Positions 26,191 through 34,192 of a stretch of DNA of 64,000 nucleotides are shown here, in pieces (the first letter of the stretch is position 1; every line of letters starts with the position of its first letter). The position numbers and the translations under genes are program-made. The stretch is from Leptolyngbya sp. O-77 (lineage in GTDB: Bacteria; Cyanobacteriota; Cyanobacteriia; Elainellales; Elainellaceae). The notes under the pieces were generated by a model. The model was given only the letters and a program-made list of their open reading frames with translations. It was not told where the DNA came from and did no database searches. The stretch is taken from contig NZ_AP017367.1 of the NCBI RefSeq assembly GCF_001548395.1, forward strand, positions 3,075,001-3,139,000. Direction: 5' to 3'.

Positions 26191-26227
26191 GTTTCAATCC
26201 CTGGAAGGGATTTGTGGGTTTTGCGAC
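26191..26227. CRISPR. Solitary CRISPR-type repeat (relic), no array
   Basis: A 37-base segment begins GTTTCAATCCCT, has the inverted pair AATCCCT/AGGGATT around GGA, and ends TTTTGCGAC. Size, 5' GTTTCAATCCC, central stem and 3' end (usually TTGCAAC) match the common 37-bp cyanobacterial repeat type. No second copy lies within 100 bases and no cas gene is in the window. Confidence 0.45.
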
Positions 26228-26649
26228 TTGGGGAATCGACTGGTTCTAACGGTTCGGGTCAGCGGTTGCCGAGGTCTTTGCATCCAACCCAAGCGGTTTC
26301 GGTCAATCCGCTGCAACACGGTTTATGTTAGCCTTCGCAATCGCCCTTCATCTCCCAACACCCACACCTCTCGGCGATCGCCCGTTTCTCTCAGTACCGA
26401 CATATTTGGGCGATCGCCCCCCGGATACCTTTTGGAACCTCGAACTGCTGACCCAAATCTACCGCGACTTAAAGTTTGCAACTTACTCGAAAGTGTTTGG
26501 GAGTGTGCGGCTTGACCCGGATCTCGAAGAACCGAGCCTCTGCAAGTGGGGGGCGAATCGCCTACCCACCGACAAGCTGACAGAACCAGAACGCTGAGGG
26601 CTAACTAGTAATTAGACTGATCCGGTCTGCCTATCCACCCCCAGGAGGG

Positions 26650-27814
26650 TAGGGCTGATTCTCTAGATAAAAGAAATCAGAGTCGGCAAATCATGCTGGA
26701 ACAAGCGAATGGCTTTTGTAATGGAGGAATAGCCAGCTTTACGAAACAAAGAAATTGCCCAGGAGCGCAACAGTGCCATCAGCGTTGCAGGGTTAGCAGC
26801 GCGAATCCAGGAAGCATCTTCACCCTGCACGACATCTTTAACCCAATGTAATTTGTTTTCTGTTGTGCCCCGATGGGCTTAATCATCCCACTCAGCTGTT
26901 GAGCGTCTATGACTTGAGAGATGATAAACCAGGACTGTCGCTTAAAAGGCTGTCGCTGACGGACTCCCGAACGCTCAACGCAGACAAATGCCGCTAACGC
27001 TTGCCAATCTTGGGATAGCTCTGGGGGAGCAGCAAAGACTCGAACCCGACGAGTCACAACCCGACCATGAGAGGTATCGAGGAACTCGTGAGAACTCAGA
27101 GGAACTTGAGTTTGAGCGCACTGCTGTGCCTGCTCCAGCAACTTGCGTTGATTGGCTTTGAGTCCAATGCAGTAATGATTGCCAACGTCGATAATCTCAC
27201 AAACCGTTTTTTTGGGTGTGCAACGCATCCAAGGTCACCCACACGCCTTTGACATCAAGCTGTTGCAGCAAGTGTCTAACGCTTACAATCTCACTGCTTT
27301 CGCCATTATGGAAGCTCACTTGCCCAATCACCACATCCCACCGTTGCACACAGGCACTCACGACGGTGACAAAATCTTGCTGCTCGCCATAGCAGTCCTT
27401 CAGGGTACTAGCTAACGCTTTGCCATCCAGCGATATCACCTCCCCTGGTTCTGTCGGCAATGCTTGGTTCGCCCATCGCATGAATATTTCAGTAACCTTG
27501 AGGGCATCCACATGCAGAGTCATATCCCGCAAGGTGGAGTAACTGGGGAGTTTCGCTTTCGCTAAGTCGAATAATTCAGCGACCTCCTGTTGGTGACGCT
27601 TCATGAAGTCTTCTAGCCCTCTGAGGCTGCTATACCCGCTCATGACACCCAACAAGGTCATCAACAGCATCAACCACAGGGGATATTGGACTTTCCGTCC
27701 CCGCGCCAATCTGGAATCGTTTCTAATTGTTCAATTAATGCCTCTACTCCCATCTCTTCGCCTTGATCTCATCTCTTCCAATCTGTATTCTTCCGGGTAG
27801 AGAATCAACCCTAG
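26650..27814 (-). mobile_element. ISAs1-family insertion sequence with frameshifted transposase
   Basis: The terminal inverted repeats TAGGG(C/T)TGATTCTCTA lie at 26650-26665 and 27798-27814. Between them a minus-strand transposase of the ISAs1 family is readable: LIEQLETIPDW, then YPLWLMLLMTLLGVMSGYSS, EVISLDGKALAST, VSACVQRWDVVIGQV, VTLDALHTQK, GLKANQRKLLEQA, and the family hallmark ENKLHWVKDVVQGED near the end, finishing SISTKAIRLF-like helix and stop at 26663. At least three single-base frameshifts break it (near 27706, 27210 and 26882), so it is inactive unless one is programmed. Confidence 0.85.
26663..27755 (-). pseudogene. ISAs1-family transposase, three frameshifts
   Basis: The ATG at about 27755 gives MGVEALIEQLETIPDWRGD, after which a one-base loss shifts to the frame encoding GRKVQYPLWLML. 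A second shift falls at a run of seven A (minus strand) in DALHTQKK-TVCEII. A third, one base missing after IK before the segment R-G-T-T-E-N-K-L-H-W-V-K, separates the catalytic C-terminal motif. The DDE residues appear in DGKAL, DALHTQK and ENKLHW contexts, in different frames. No functional product is expected. Confidence 0.85.
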
Positions 27815-27832
27815 GGGGCTAGGGGGGATCTC

Positions 27833-28612
27833 ATGCCACGCCAACCTCGCCAACTCCGCCCCGGCTTCTGCTACCACGTCACCATTCGCTGCAACAACCG
27901 CGAGTTTCGCCTGACGAAACCCGAATGCCGCGAAGTGTTGCTCTACGCCATCCAGAAATGCCAGGACAAATACGGCTTCAAGCTGTATGCCCTGTGCATT
28001 ATGAGCAACCATGTGCATTATTTGCTGGAGCCGCAGCAGCCCGAAGAGTTGCCGAAAATCATGCACTGGCTGAACTGGTATAGCGCCATGTGCCTGAACC
28101 GAATGCTAAACCGCACCGGGCACTTTTGGGAGAAGCGATACCACAGCACGGGGTTTCCCATTAGCGACAAGCGGCGGGCGCTGAACACGCTGCGCTATAT
28201 CCACGCCAACCCCAAGGCAGCGGGAATGCAGCAGGGATTTTTCTATGACTATAGCAACTATGGCAGCTATGACCGACTGACCCAGGACGGGCTGACGCAG
28301 TGGCATCCGGCGTTTTTGGCGCTGGGCAGAACGTTGGATCTGTGTGCCGCCATCTATCGCCAGTTTTGCAAAAAATACAAGCCGAAGCCGAAGCCGGAGA
28401 AGCGCAACCATTGGGGAACGAAACTGCTGGCGCAAATCAAGGCGCGGAGCAAGCTCAAGAAAAAGAGCAGCCCCGGACAAAAGAGCCTGTGGGACGAGTG
28501 GGAAACCCCGGCAGCGGAGATCCGACAGGTGGCGAAGAAGTTTGTATTGGCAAATTGCTATGACCCGGAGGTGATGAAGCTCCAGTTTGAGGAAATAATC
28601 GACTCGACGTAG
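27833..28612 (+). CDS. REP-associated tyrosine transposase (RAYT, Y1_Tnp)
   Basis: A single-domain HUH-type nuclease of the IS200-like/RAYT family. The start MPRQPRQLRPGFCYHVTIRC, the metal-binding CIMSNHVHYLLEP with its two His around a hydrophobic residue, the helix LPKIMHWLNWYSAMCLNRML, GHFWEKRYHSTGF, and RYIHANPKAAGM with the tyrosine before it are all characteristic. A basic C-terminal extension (KKYKPKPKPEKRNHWGTK) resembles DNA-binding tails. RAYTs act in trans on palindromic REP sequences and are usually not self-mobile. It starts 19 bases past the ISAs1 end and is convergent with the NACHT-GUN4 gene. Confidence 0.9.
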   Translation: MPRQPRQLRPGFCYHVTIRCNNREFRLTKPECREVLLYAIQKCQDKYGFKLYALCIMSNHVHYLLEPQQPEELPKIMHWLNWYSAMCLNRMLNRTGHFWEKRYHSTGFPISDKRRALNTLRYIHANPKAAGMQQGFFYDYSNYGSYDRLTQDGLTQWHPAFLALGRTLDLCAAIYRQFCKKYKPKPKPEKRNHWGTKLLAQIKARSKLKKKSSPGQKSLWDEWETPAAEIRQVAKKFVLANCYDPEVMKLQFEEIIDST

Positions 28613-28710
28613 AAAAACGTCAGGTGCCAGGTAACAGATCGCCAGGACAGGAGGTGGATTATGCGGTAGAAATGGGCTGAGTTACAAAACTTTAGAAAAG
28701 GCTGAAGCGC

Positions 28711-30975
28711 TTATCTGCTACAGTCTACAAGTCTTCGCGCGAGAGAAGAAAACGCCATACCCCCTACCAAATACCTGACCCAAAGCTCCACCCCAACCCA
28801 GCCTGCAACCGGAAATTCTCCCCGCCGAGATTTTTTGAGGTCGAACGTGAGGTCGTTGTAGCTCAACCAGTCGTCGTCCTTGCGCCAGCCGACGCGATCG
28901 CCAAACTCTTCCCAGTCGTCATTGTAGTCCATCGGGCTGCCGCACTCTTCCCAGATGCGCTTTTGCACACTAAAGCCCCACTTGCCGCCGCTGTAGTGAA
29001 CCCAGAGGCGATCGATCGTCTTCAGGTCTTCGCAGGGAAAGTTTTCCAAATCTTCTTCGTCAAATAATTGCCCTTCTTCCTTGCCGACGGTGGTAATCAT
29101 TAGCCGATAGGTTTCTTCATCCGCTTCGCGCCATTGTCCATCCCTCAGCAGCGCTTCAAGCTTGGCATAGCGCGTGTTAGATACCGTTTTTTGGAGAGCG
29201 TTGAGTTCCGTGTTAAGGGCTGGATCGAACTGCTTGGTGGTTTCCAGAAGGCACAGATGCGCTAGGTCAAACGCGCCTCGACGGATCATTTCTCGAACTA
29301 GCGTAGTGGGATTGACCTGAGCGGCATAGAGCAAAATGGTCGGCTTCCACCAACCGTCATCAAAGCGCTCATACAACTGGCTTTCTTGACTTGGTTGCTG
29401 CTGAGCAAGCCGAGCGATTTCTGTGGCGGCTAAATACTCTTGAAAGCTGAGGTGCGCGAATTCGTATTCTTCTTCCTGTTGCACCAGCAGTTCGCTAATT
29501 TGCACGACTTGTTCCAGAAAATCTTCGGCTGCAATCGTTTCGCTCTGCTGCTGCAAATACTTATTTAGCGCTTTTAACAAGACTGGTCGCTTCACGCGCT
29601 CTTTTTTGGCGTGCATCATTGCCAGGGCAAGACGTTGCAGGACGGTTTGAGCCTCGCAGCGAGTCAGCACGGTTTCAATCTGACGTGCGCTGGGACGGTG
29701 TTTTAGCTGCAAGTGGCAAATGTCGCGATACAGGTCAACTCGTCGGTTGGGCAGTTTTGCTCCCGGATTGCGCCAGTGGAAAGTGGCGATCATGTTGAGC
29801 AATAAGGGATTTTTGGCCAACTTCTGAAGCTCTTCCTGCGACTCGATTTGATCAAGCAAATCCGTTGCAATTTGTTGAGCCGTGTGTTTCACTTCTGGGG
29901 TATCGCGTCTGCCGCTGGCGTAATATTCCTGCGCCCAACACCACTGATCCACAAACTGTTTGCGCTTTTCCTTGTCGAAATCTTGCACCCATAATACTGT
30001 TGCCAGATCCAGACGGTCTGCCGGGTTTTGCTCTTGATAAGCTTTGGGACGCGACGTGAGGATAAACACTGAGTTCCGGTAGGCTTCCAACTGTGTATTA
30101 ATCCAGCGAGCCACTGCGGGACGCTCCTCTTTCGCTATTTCATCGAACCCATCCAGCATGATCAGTGCATTGCCTTTCCTCAATAAATCCCTTGCCCAAT
30201 TATCGGGAGGAATCAAACCCTCTGCTTCGGGCAGTTTGGGGATGTGATGTTGGGTAATTAAGTCGGGGAGGCTGGGCGGGTTTTGGGTCAAAAGATCCCG
30301 GTATTTTCGCAACACCAGCAAAAACGGAATGAGCCGGGGTGCATTTTCTGGGGCTTGTTTGGTGCCATAGCGATGGGCAATGTGCTTGAGCAGGGTCGTT
30401 TTGCCGTAGCCGCCCCACGCCAACACTACAAGCTGTCGATAGACCGAATCTTGCCTTACCTGCGCCAAAAAGTCCCAAATCTCCAATTTTTTCTCAACAT
30501 CACAGTTTGCAGGCAGCTTGTATCCTGGTAGCAGGGTTCGCGAATCCAGGGTTAGAGGCACAAAGACCTGTTCTAGCAGCAATATCGATATGGTTTTTTG
30601 TCTGGTGTCGCTGGTCATGGCATCTCGCGGGATATCAGGACGATCGCCCTCACATGCCCATGCCTGCCGCTGAAGATAGCGATCGTCAAACCCTGTGATC
30701 TTCGCTAAGCCCTGATCAACCTTAGAATTGAGGGATTGCCCGGCCCGCTGTAGCCGCTCTTGATTGCTTTTATGAAGCGGTTCTAGCAGCTTGCCCAAGT
30801 AAGAAAAGCAAAAGCCAATCAAAACGGCGGCGATCGCTTCTGCGACTTTCTTCTCAGACATCAACAGCCACAGCCCAGCTGCCCCGCCCACTCCAACCCC
30901 GCCAGGCTTGAGGATTGTAGTTATTAATTCAGCAAGCTGTTGCGCGATGGATTGAGCAGGGGGTTTCTCAGACAT
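28711..30975 (-). CDS. Membrane-anchored NACHT NTPase with C-terminal GUN4 domain
   Basis: A 754-aa STAND-type protein in three parts. Residues about 25-65 form hydrophobic helices (GVGVGGAAGLWLLM, AIAAVLIGFCFSYL), a probable membrane anchor. The NACHT module follows: Walker A GGYGKTTLLKHIA (188-200), Walker B ALIMLDGFDEIA (270-281), sensor FILTSRPKAYQ, then the winged-helix/helical part with FAHLSFQEYLAATEIARL. Residues about 603-727 are a GUN4 domain (LLRDGQWREADEETYRLM, FPCEDLKTIDRLWVHYSGG, WGFSVQKRIWEECG, VGWRKDDDW). GUN4 domains bind tetrapyrroles; NACHT proteins include bacterial NLR-like anti-phage factors. Role here is inferred: either a tetrapyrrole/stress sensor or a defence protein. 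Confidence 0.88.
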   Translation of the reverse strand: MSEKPPAQSIAQQLAELITTILKPGGVGVGGAAGLWLLMSEKKVAEAIAAVLIGFCFSYLGKLLEPLHKSNQERLQRAGQSLNSKVDQGLAKITGFDDRYLQRQAWACEGDRPDIPRDAMTSDTRQKTISILLLEQVFVPLTLDSRTLLPGYKLPANCDVEKKLEIWDFLAQVRQDSVYRQLVVLAWGGYGKTTLLKHIAHRYGTKQAPENAPRLIPFLLVLRKYRDLLTQNPPSLPDLITQHHIPKLPEAEGLIPPDNWARDLLRKGNALIMLDGFDEIAKEERPAVARWINTQLEAYRNSVFILTSRPKAYQEQNPADRLDLATVLWVQDFDKEKRKQFVDQWCWAQEYYASGRRDTPEVKHTAQQIATDLLDQIESQEELQKLAKNPLLLNMIATFHWRNPGAKLPNRRVDLYRDICHLQLKHRPSARQIETVLTRCEAQTVLQRLALAMMHAKKERVKRPVLLKALNKYLQQQSETIAAEDFLEQVVQISELLVQQEEEYEFAHLSFQEYLAATEIARLAQQQPSQESQLYERFDDGWWKPTILLYAAQVNPTTLVREMIRRGAFDLAHLCLLETTKQFDPALNTELNALQKTVSNTRYAKLEALLRDGQWREADEETYRLMITTVGKEEGQLFDEEDLENFPCEDLKTIDRLWVHYSGGKWGFSVQKRIWEECGSPMDYNDDWEEFGDRVGWRKDDDWLSYNDLTFDLKKSRRGEFPVAGWVGVELWVRYLVGGMAFSSLARRLVDCSR

Positions 30976-31085
30976 AGGGCTGTGCGTAAACAGATGTCTC
31001 TTTTTTAGCCTATGTTGCTAAAAACTTAGGGATGTCCGAAGAGGCGGTTTCGGTGCTGCTGGCTTCGTGAACGAGTGCAAGCGTT

Positions 31086-31134
31086 AAGGGGCAAGGGGCA
31101 AGGGGCAAGGGGCAAGGGGCAAGGGGCAAGGGGC
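31086..31134. repeat. Heptanucleotide tandem repeat (AAGGGGC x7)
   Basis: Seven perfect tandem copies of AAGGGGC run straight into a HIP1 site. Short tandem heptanucleotides of this kind (STRR-like) are typical of filamentous cyanobacteria. The purine-rich strand is G-run rich and could fold or slip. Confidence 0.85.
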
Positions 31135-31332
31135 GATCGCCTACCATATGTACAGCATCAAACTCAACTGCGAGGCGAGGGAATGATTACGGCTGCGCCT
31201 GCCCAGCGTGAAGAACGAGTCGTCTTGCATGATGAGAGCATACACTCCAGTTTTGGCATATTTACCGCTCAAATGCCCAATCCTATGGCGTAGAGATGCG
31301 AGGTTGTGGATTTTGGAGTGGAGATTTTAGAT

Positions 31333-31402
31333 TGGGGAGTTTGGATTTTGGATTGACAGACTCGGCCGCCAAAATCCAAAACCCAAAACCCAAAATTACC
31401 CT
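31333..31402. repeat. Long hairpin repeat at the 3' end of duplicated unit 2
   Basis: TTTGGATTTTGGATT at 31340-31354 pairs with 31373-31387 at 14 of 15 positions. It corresponds to the hairpin after unit 1 and marks the left edge of the duplicated sequence. Confidence 0.7.
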
Positions 31403-31420
31403 TATCTGTTCTTACTCGTC

Positions 31421-31720
31421 TTACTCGTTTGCGCCAGGGTTGCGCCTGACCTCGCGGTGCAGGCAGCGCAGCACTTCGCCAGGTTGCTCGGCGTTGAGGA
31501 CGATGCCGTTGGGCGGAAATTCTAGGGCGCGGGTCCACTCGAAGCGTTCGGCGTAGCGGAGCAGGTGCAGCTGGTCGATGGCCAGTTGCGCGTCTTCGGG
31601 CAGGCCGATAATGTAGTGGCGCAGGCGGCGACGGCGCGGCAGTTCGCAGGTGAGCGGGGGCAGCGAGAACTGGGTCGCCTCCGAGCGTGGGGACGACCAG
31701 GTGTATTGGATTGTCAGCAT
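31421..31720 (-). CDS. 99-aa conserved hypothetical protein, copy 2
   Basis: Same protein as that at 22356-22655, starting MLTIQYTWSSPRSEATQF, with about five substitutions (for example DRLHLL to DQLHLL, WTHALE to WTRALE, HREMRSNPS to HREVRRNPG). The basic RRRRLRH patch and the core are unchanged. It carries its own promoter, structured leader, strong SD buried in stem C, and 3' hairpin, so both copies are likely expressed and controlled alike. It is divergent from the ABC ATPase gene and lies downstream of nothing on its strand within 500 bases. Function unknown. Confidence 0.78.
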   Translation of the reverse strand: MLTIQYTWSSPRSEATQFSLPPLTCELPRRRRLRHYIIGLPEDAQLAIDQLHLLRYAERFEWTRALEFPPNGIVLNAEQPGEVLRCLHREVRRNPGANE

Positions 31721-31959
31721 TTGGGGTTTCCTCCAGGAAACGAGTAGGGTAGGAAACCCCGAAATGTTGGCCGCCCCCGGAAGTGAAGCGCTGGGACAGG
31801 GCGGCCTACAATGGACGCAGCCCTGAGACAGGCACGGACTGTCGAGGGGTCAGGCGTTGGTGGGTGTTGGTCGCACCTGCCAGCGCCGTAAGTGACTAAA
31901 CGACCAAAATTTCGGGGGAAAGGTAAGCCGCGCTGACTTGGGGGTCATTCACGGCTTGA
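31721..31959 (-). promoter_or_regulatory. Structured 5' leader, copy 2
   Basis: Nearly identical to the leader of copy 1. Stem C (GGGGTTTCCT at 31723-31732 with AGGAAACCCC at 31751-31760) and stem B (GGCCGCCC with GGGCGGCC) are intact, and stem A keeps GACAG/CTGTC while its loop changes from GCGGTGA to GCACGGA. The SD GGAGG is again inside the SD-side arm. Confidence 0.6.
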
Positions 31960-31965
31960 TGGACG

Positions 31966-31994
31966 ATTGTACTGGATGCGATCGCCCTCGTCAA
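31966..31994 (-). promoter_or_regulatory. Consensus sigma70-type promoter of duplicated unit 2
   Basis: TTGACG and TACAAT with a 17-base spacer, identical to copy 1. The homology between the two units ends just beyond the -35 element. Confidence 0.7.
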
Positions 31995-32256
31995 TTGCCC
32001 TCCTGCTCAATTGCGCGGATGACTTGCGCTTGCCATCTTATCTATCTTGCGATCGCCCAGTGCGAATCTTCAATCATCCCGTGGTACAACTCTGCAACGG
32101 CCGCCTCTTCCATGAGTGGCAATCGCTACACAGGAATGATGCACTTGCGATCTCCAGCTACAGGCAAGAAAGATTCGACCCATAGCCTTGTTCTGTTATG
32201 CGTATAATGACCCTGATGCGGGTCGGCGTATCTTCTGGCGAGGCGAGTTTGGCGAC

Positions 32257-33966
32257 ATGAGTGACACCCTGGTACGGCAATCCTCGGTGGGCGAGTCTTT
32301 GTTTGAAATTGAGCATCTGCGGGTGGCGTATCCGTTCCAGCGGGGGCAGCAGGCGGCAAATGCGGCAGATGCCGATGGTCTGGACTGGGCGGTGGATGAT
32401 GTGTCGCTGGTGCTAAAGGCGGGCGATCGCCTGGGGCTGGTGGGCGAGTCGGGTTGCGGCAAATCAACGCTGGGGCGGGCGGCGGTGCGCCTGCTGCCTG
32501 CGGACACGCGCATCGAGGGGCGCGTCTTGTTTCGCGGGCGCAATGTGTTTGAGCTAGATTCGGCCGATCTGCGAAAATTTCGCGGCGAGGTAGTGTCGAT
32601 TGTCTTTCAAGACCCAATGACCCGGCTCGACCCGCTGATGACCATCGGCGACCACTGCGTTGAAACGCTGCGATCGCACGTCCCGGATCTGTCTCGCGCT
32701 GCGGCCAAAGAGCGGGCGATCGCCACGCTAGAAGCCGTCAACATTCCCGCCAGCCGCTGGAACCAGTATCCACACGAATTTAGCGGCGGAATGCGGCAGC
32801 GAGTGGCGATCGCCCTGGCGCTGCTGCTGAATCCCAAACTAATCGTCGCCGACGAGCCGACCACCAGCCTCGATGTGACCGTCTCCGCCCAGATTTTGCA
32901 GGAACTCACGCGCCTCTGCCAGGAGCGCGACATGGGGCTGCTGCTAATCTCCCATGACCTGGCGCTGGTGGGCGAATACTGCGATCGCATTGCCGTCATG
33001 TACGACGGCAAAGTGGTGGAGACGGGCCCCACCGCCACCGTCCTCACCCAGCCGCAGCACCCCTACACCCAGTCCCTCCTCCAGTCCGCCCTCCACATCC
33101 AGGCAAACCCTTCTCCCCCTCCCCCCCTCTCTCCCTCCCTCCCTCCTCTGCTCAAGCTCGAAAACCTGCAAAAGCACTACACCCTGGAATCCAACTTCCT
33201 GGCAAAAATTTTGTCGGGCAAGCAAGATGCTGCCATCCGCGCCGTAGACGGCATCTCGCTCGATCTGTATCCGGGAGAAATTCTGGGACTGGTGGGCGAG
33301 TCGGGCTGCGGCAAAAGCACCCTGTCGCGGACGATCCTGCGGCTGGTGGAGCCGACGGGCGGCAAGATTGAGTTTTTGGGTCATGACCTGACGCGCCTCT
33401 CGCGGGAAGATCTGCGAAAACAGCGGCGGCAGATGCAGATGGTGTTTCAAGACCCCCACGCCTGCCTGAACCCGCTGATGACGGTGGGCGAGAGCATTGC
33501 TGACCCGCTGCTAATTCACGACCTAGCAGACGCAGCGGGCGCAAAGCAGCAGGTATTGCAAATGCTGGAGCGGGTGGGGCTAACGCCGCCGGAGGACTAT
33601 GCCCAGCGCTATCCGGGCGACCTCTCCGGCGGACAGCAGCAGCGAGTGGCGATCGCCCGCGCCCTGATCACCCGCCCCCGGCTGCTGATCTGCGACGAAC
33701 CCGTGAGTATGCTCGATGCCAGCGTGCAGTCACAAGTGCTAGAGCTGATGCTGCACCTCAAGCAAGAGTTTGACCTGACGTACCTGTTCATCACACACGA
33801 CCTCTGGCTGGCGCGATTTTTGTGCGATCGCATCGCCGTCATGAACGCAGGCAAAATCGTCGAAATCGGCCCCACCGCCGAGCTATTTGCCAACCCCCAG
33901 CACTCCTACACGCGAACCCTCCTGAAGGCTGCGCCGCTGCTCAGTCGGGTAGGCGCGGCGCAGTGA
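32257..33966 (+). CDS. Fused peptide/nickel-type ABC transporter ATPase (DppD-DppF-like)
   Basis: Two complete ATP-binding cassettes in one chain, as in the fused ATPases of oligopeptide/nickel importers. Each half has Walker A GESGCGKST, a Q-loop (VSIVFQDPMTRLDPLMT; MQMVFQDPHACLNPLMT), a signature (FSGGMRQRVAIALAL; LSGGQQQRVAIARAL), Walker B (LIVADEPTTSLD; LLICDEPVSMLD) and a switch His. The halves are joined by a low-complexity Pro/Ser linker. The C-terminal oligopeptide family motif QHSYTRTLL/QHPYTQSLL is present in both. No permease or binding protein gene lies beside it, so partners must be encoded elsewhere. I chose the ATG giving MSDTLVRQSS; the frame extends 23 codons upstream without homology. 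Confidence 0.92.
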   Translation: MSDTLVRQSSVGESLFEIEHLRVAYPFQRGQQAANAADADGLDWAVDDVSLVLKAGDRLGLVGESGCGKSTLGRAAVRLLPADTRIEGRVLFRGRNVFELDSADLRKFRGEVVSIVFQDPMTRLDPLMTIGDHCVETLRSHVPDLSRAAAKERAIATLEAVNIPASRWNQYPHEFSGGMRQRVAIALALLLNPKLIVADEPTTSLDVTVSAQILQELTRLCQERDMGLLLISHDLALVGEYCDRIAVMYDGKVVETGPTATVLTQPQHPYTQSLLQSALHIQANPSPPPPLSPSLPPLLKLENLQKHYTLESNFLAKILSGKQDAAIRAVDGISLDLYPGEILGLVGESGCGKSTLSRTILRLVEPTGGKIEFLGHDLTRLSREDLRKQRRQMQMVFQDPHACLNPLMTVGESIADPLLIHDLADAAGAKQQVLQMLERVGLTPPEDYAQRYPGDLSGGQQQRVAIARALITRPRLLICDEPVSMLDASVQSQVLELMLHLKQEFDLTYLFITHDLWLARFLCDRIAVMNAGKIVEIGPTAELFANPQHSYTRTLLKAAPLLSRVGAAQ

Positions 33967-34190
33967 TGGAAGGGGGAAGAGGGAAGAGGGAAGAGGGAAG
34001 AACGAAGAAAGAAAAACGAAGAACGAAGAGAGAAGAGGGAAGAACGAAGAGAGAAAAACGAAGAGAGAAGAACGGTGAGTGTCCCGATTTCTTCACCACC
34101 CTCAATATGAAACGTCTTCCTTCTTCATTTTTCGTTCTTCATTTTTCGTTCTTCATTTTTCGTTCTTCATTTTTCGTTCTTCCTCCTTCC
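33967..34190. repeat. Purine/pyrimidine inverted repeat between convergent genes (copy 1)
   Basis: A purine-only stretch of about 110 bases built from GGAAGAG and GAAGAACGAA units is followed, after about 60 bases, by a pyrimidine stretch of CTTCATTTTTCGTT units. The two arms can form a long imperfect hairpin. It fills the space between the ABC ATPase stop and the stop of the ClpP-like gene. A second such element lies at 43.76 kb. Confidence 0.75.
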
Positions 34191-34192
34191 CG

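Larger units (their letters stand above)
25651..26649. other. 1-kb accessory intergenic region without an intact gene
   Basis: Contains a 9-bp GC-rich hairpin at 25729-25751 and a solitary CRISPR-type repeat at 26191-26227. A 90-codon frame ending at 26597 (YRDLKFATYSKVFGSV near its end) may be a gene remnant but has no recognisable family. No tRNA seen. Confidence 0.45.

Noticed and set aside
26228..26330. A second CRISPR repeat at about 26296 (GTTTC...CTGCAAC)
   Set aside because: Only the first five and last six bases fit, the length is wrong and the AATCCCT stem is missing.
26325..26597. 90-codon frame with LLTQIYRDLKFATYSKVF near the end
   Set aside because: Possibly a gene remnant, but no family recognised, no good RBS, and two HIP1 sites give the frame its Gly-Asp-Arg repeats.
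27200..27230. Programmed frameshift at seven A in the ISAs1 transposase
   Set aside because: ISAs1 transposases are normally one frame, and two other frameshifts are present, so decay is the simpler explanation.
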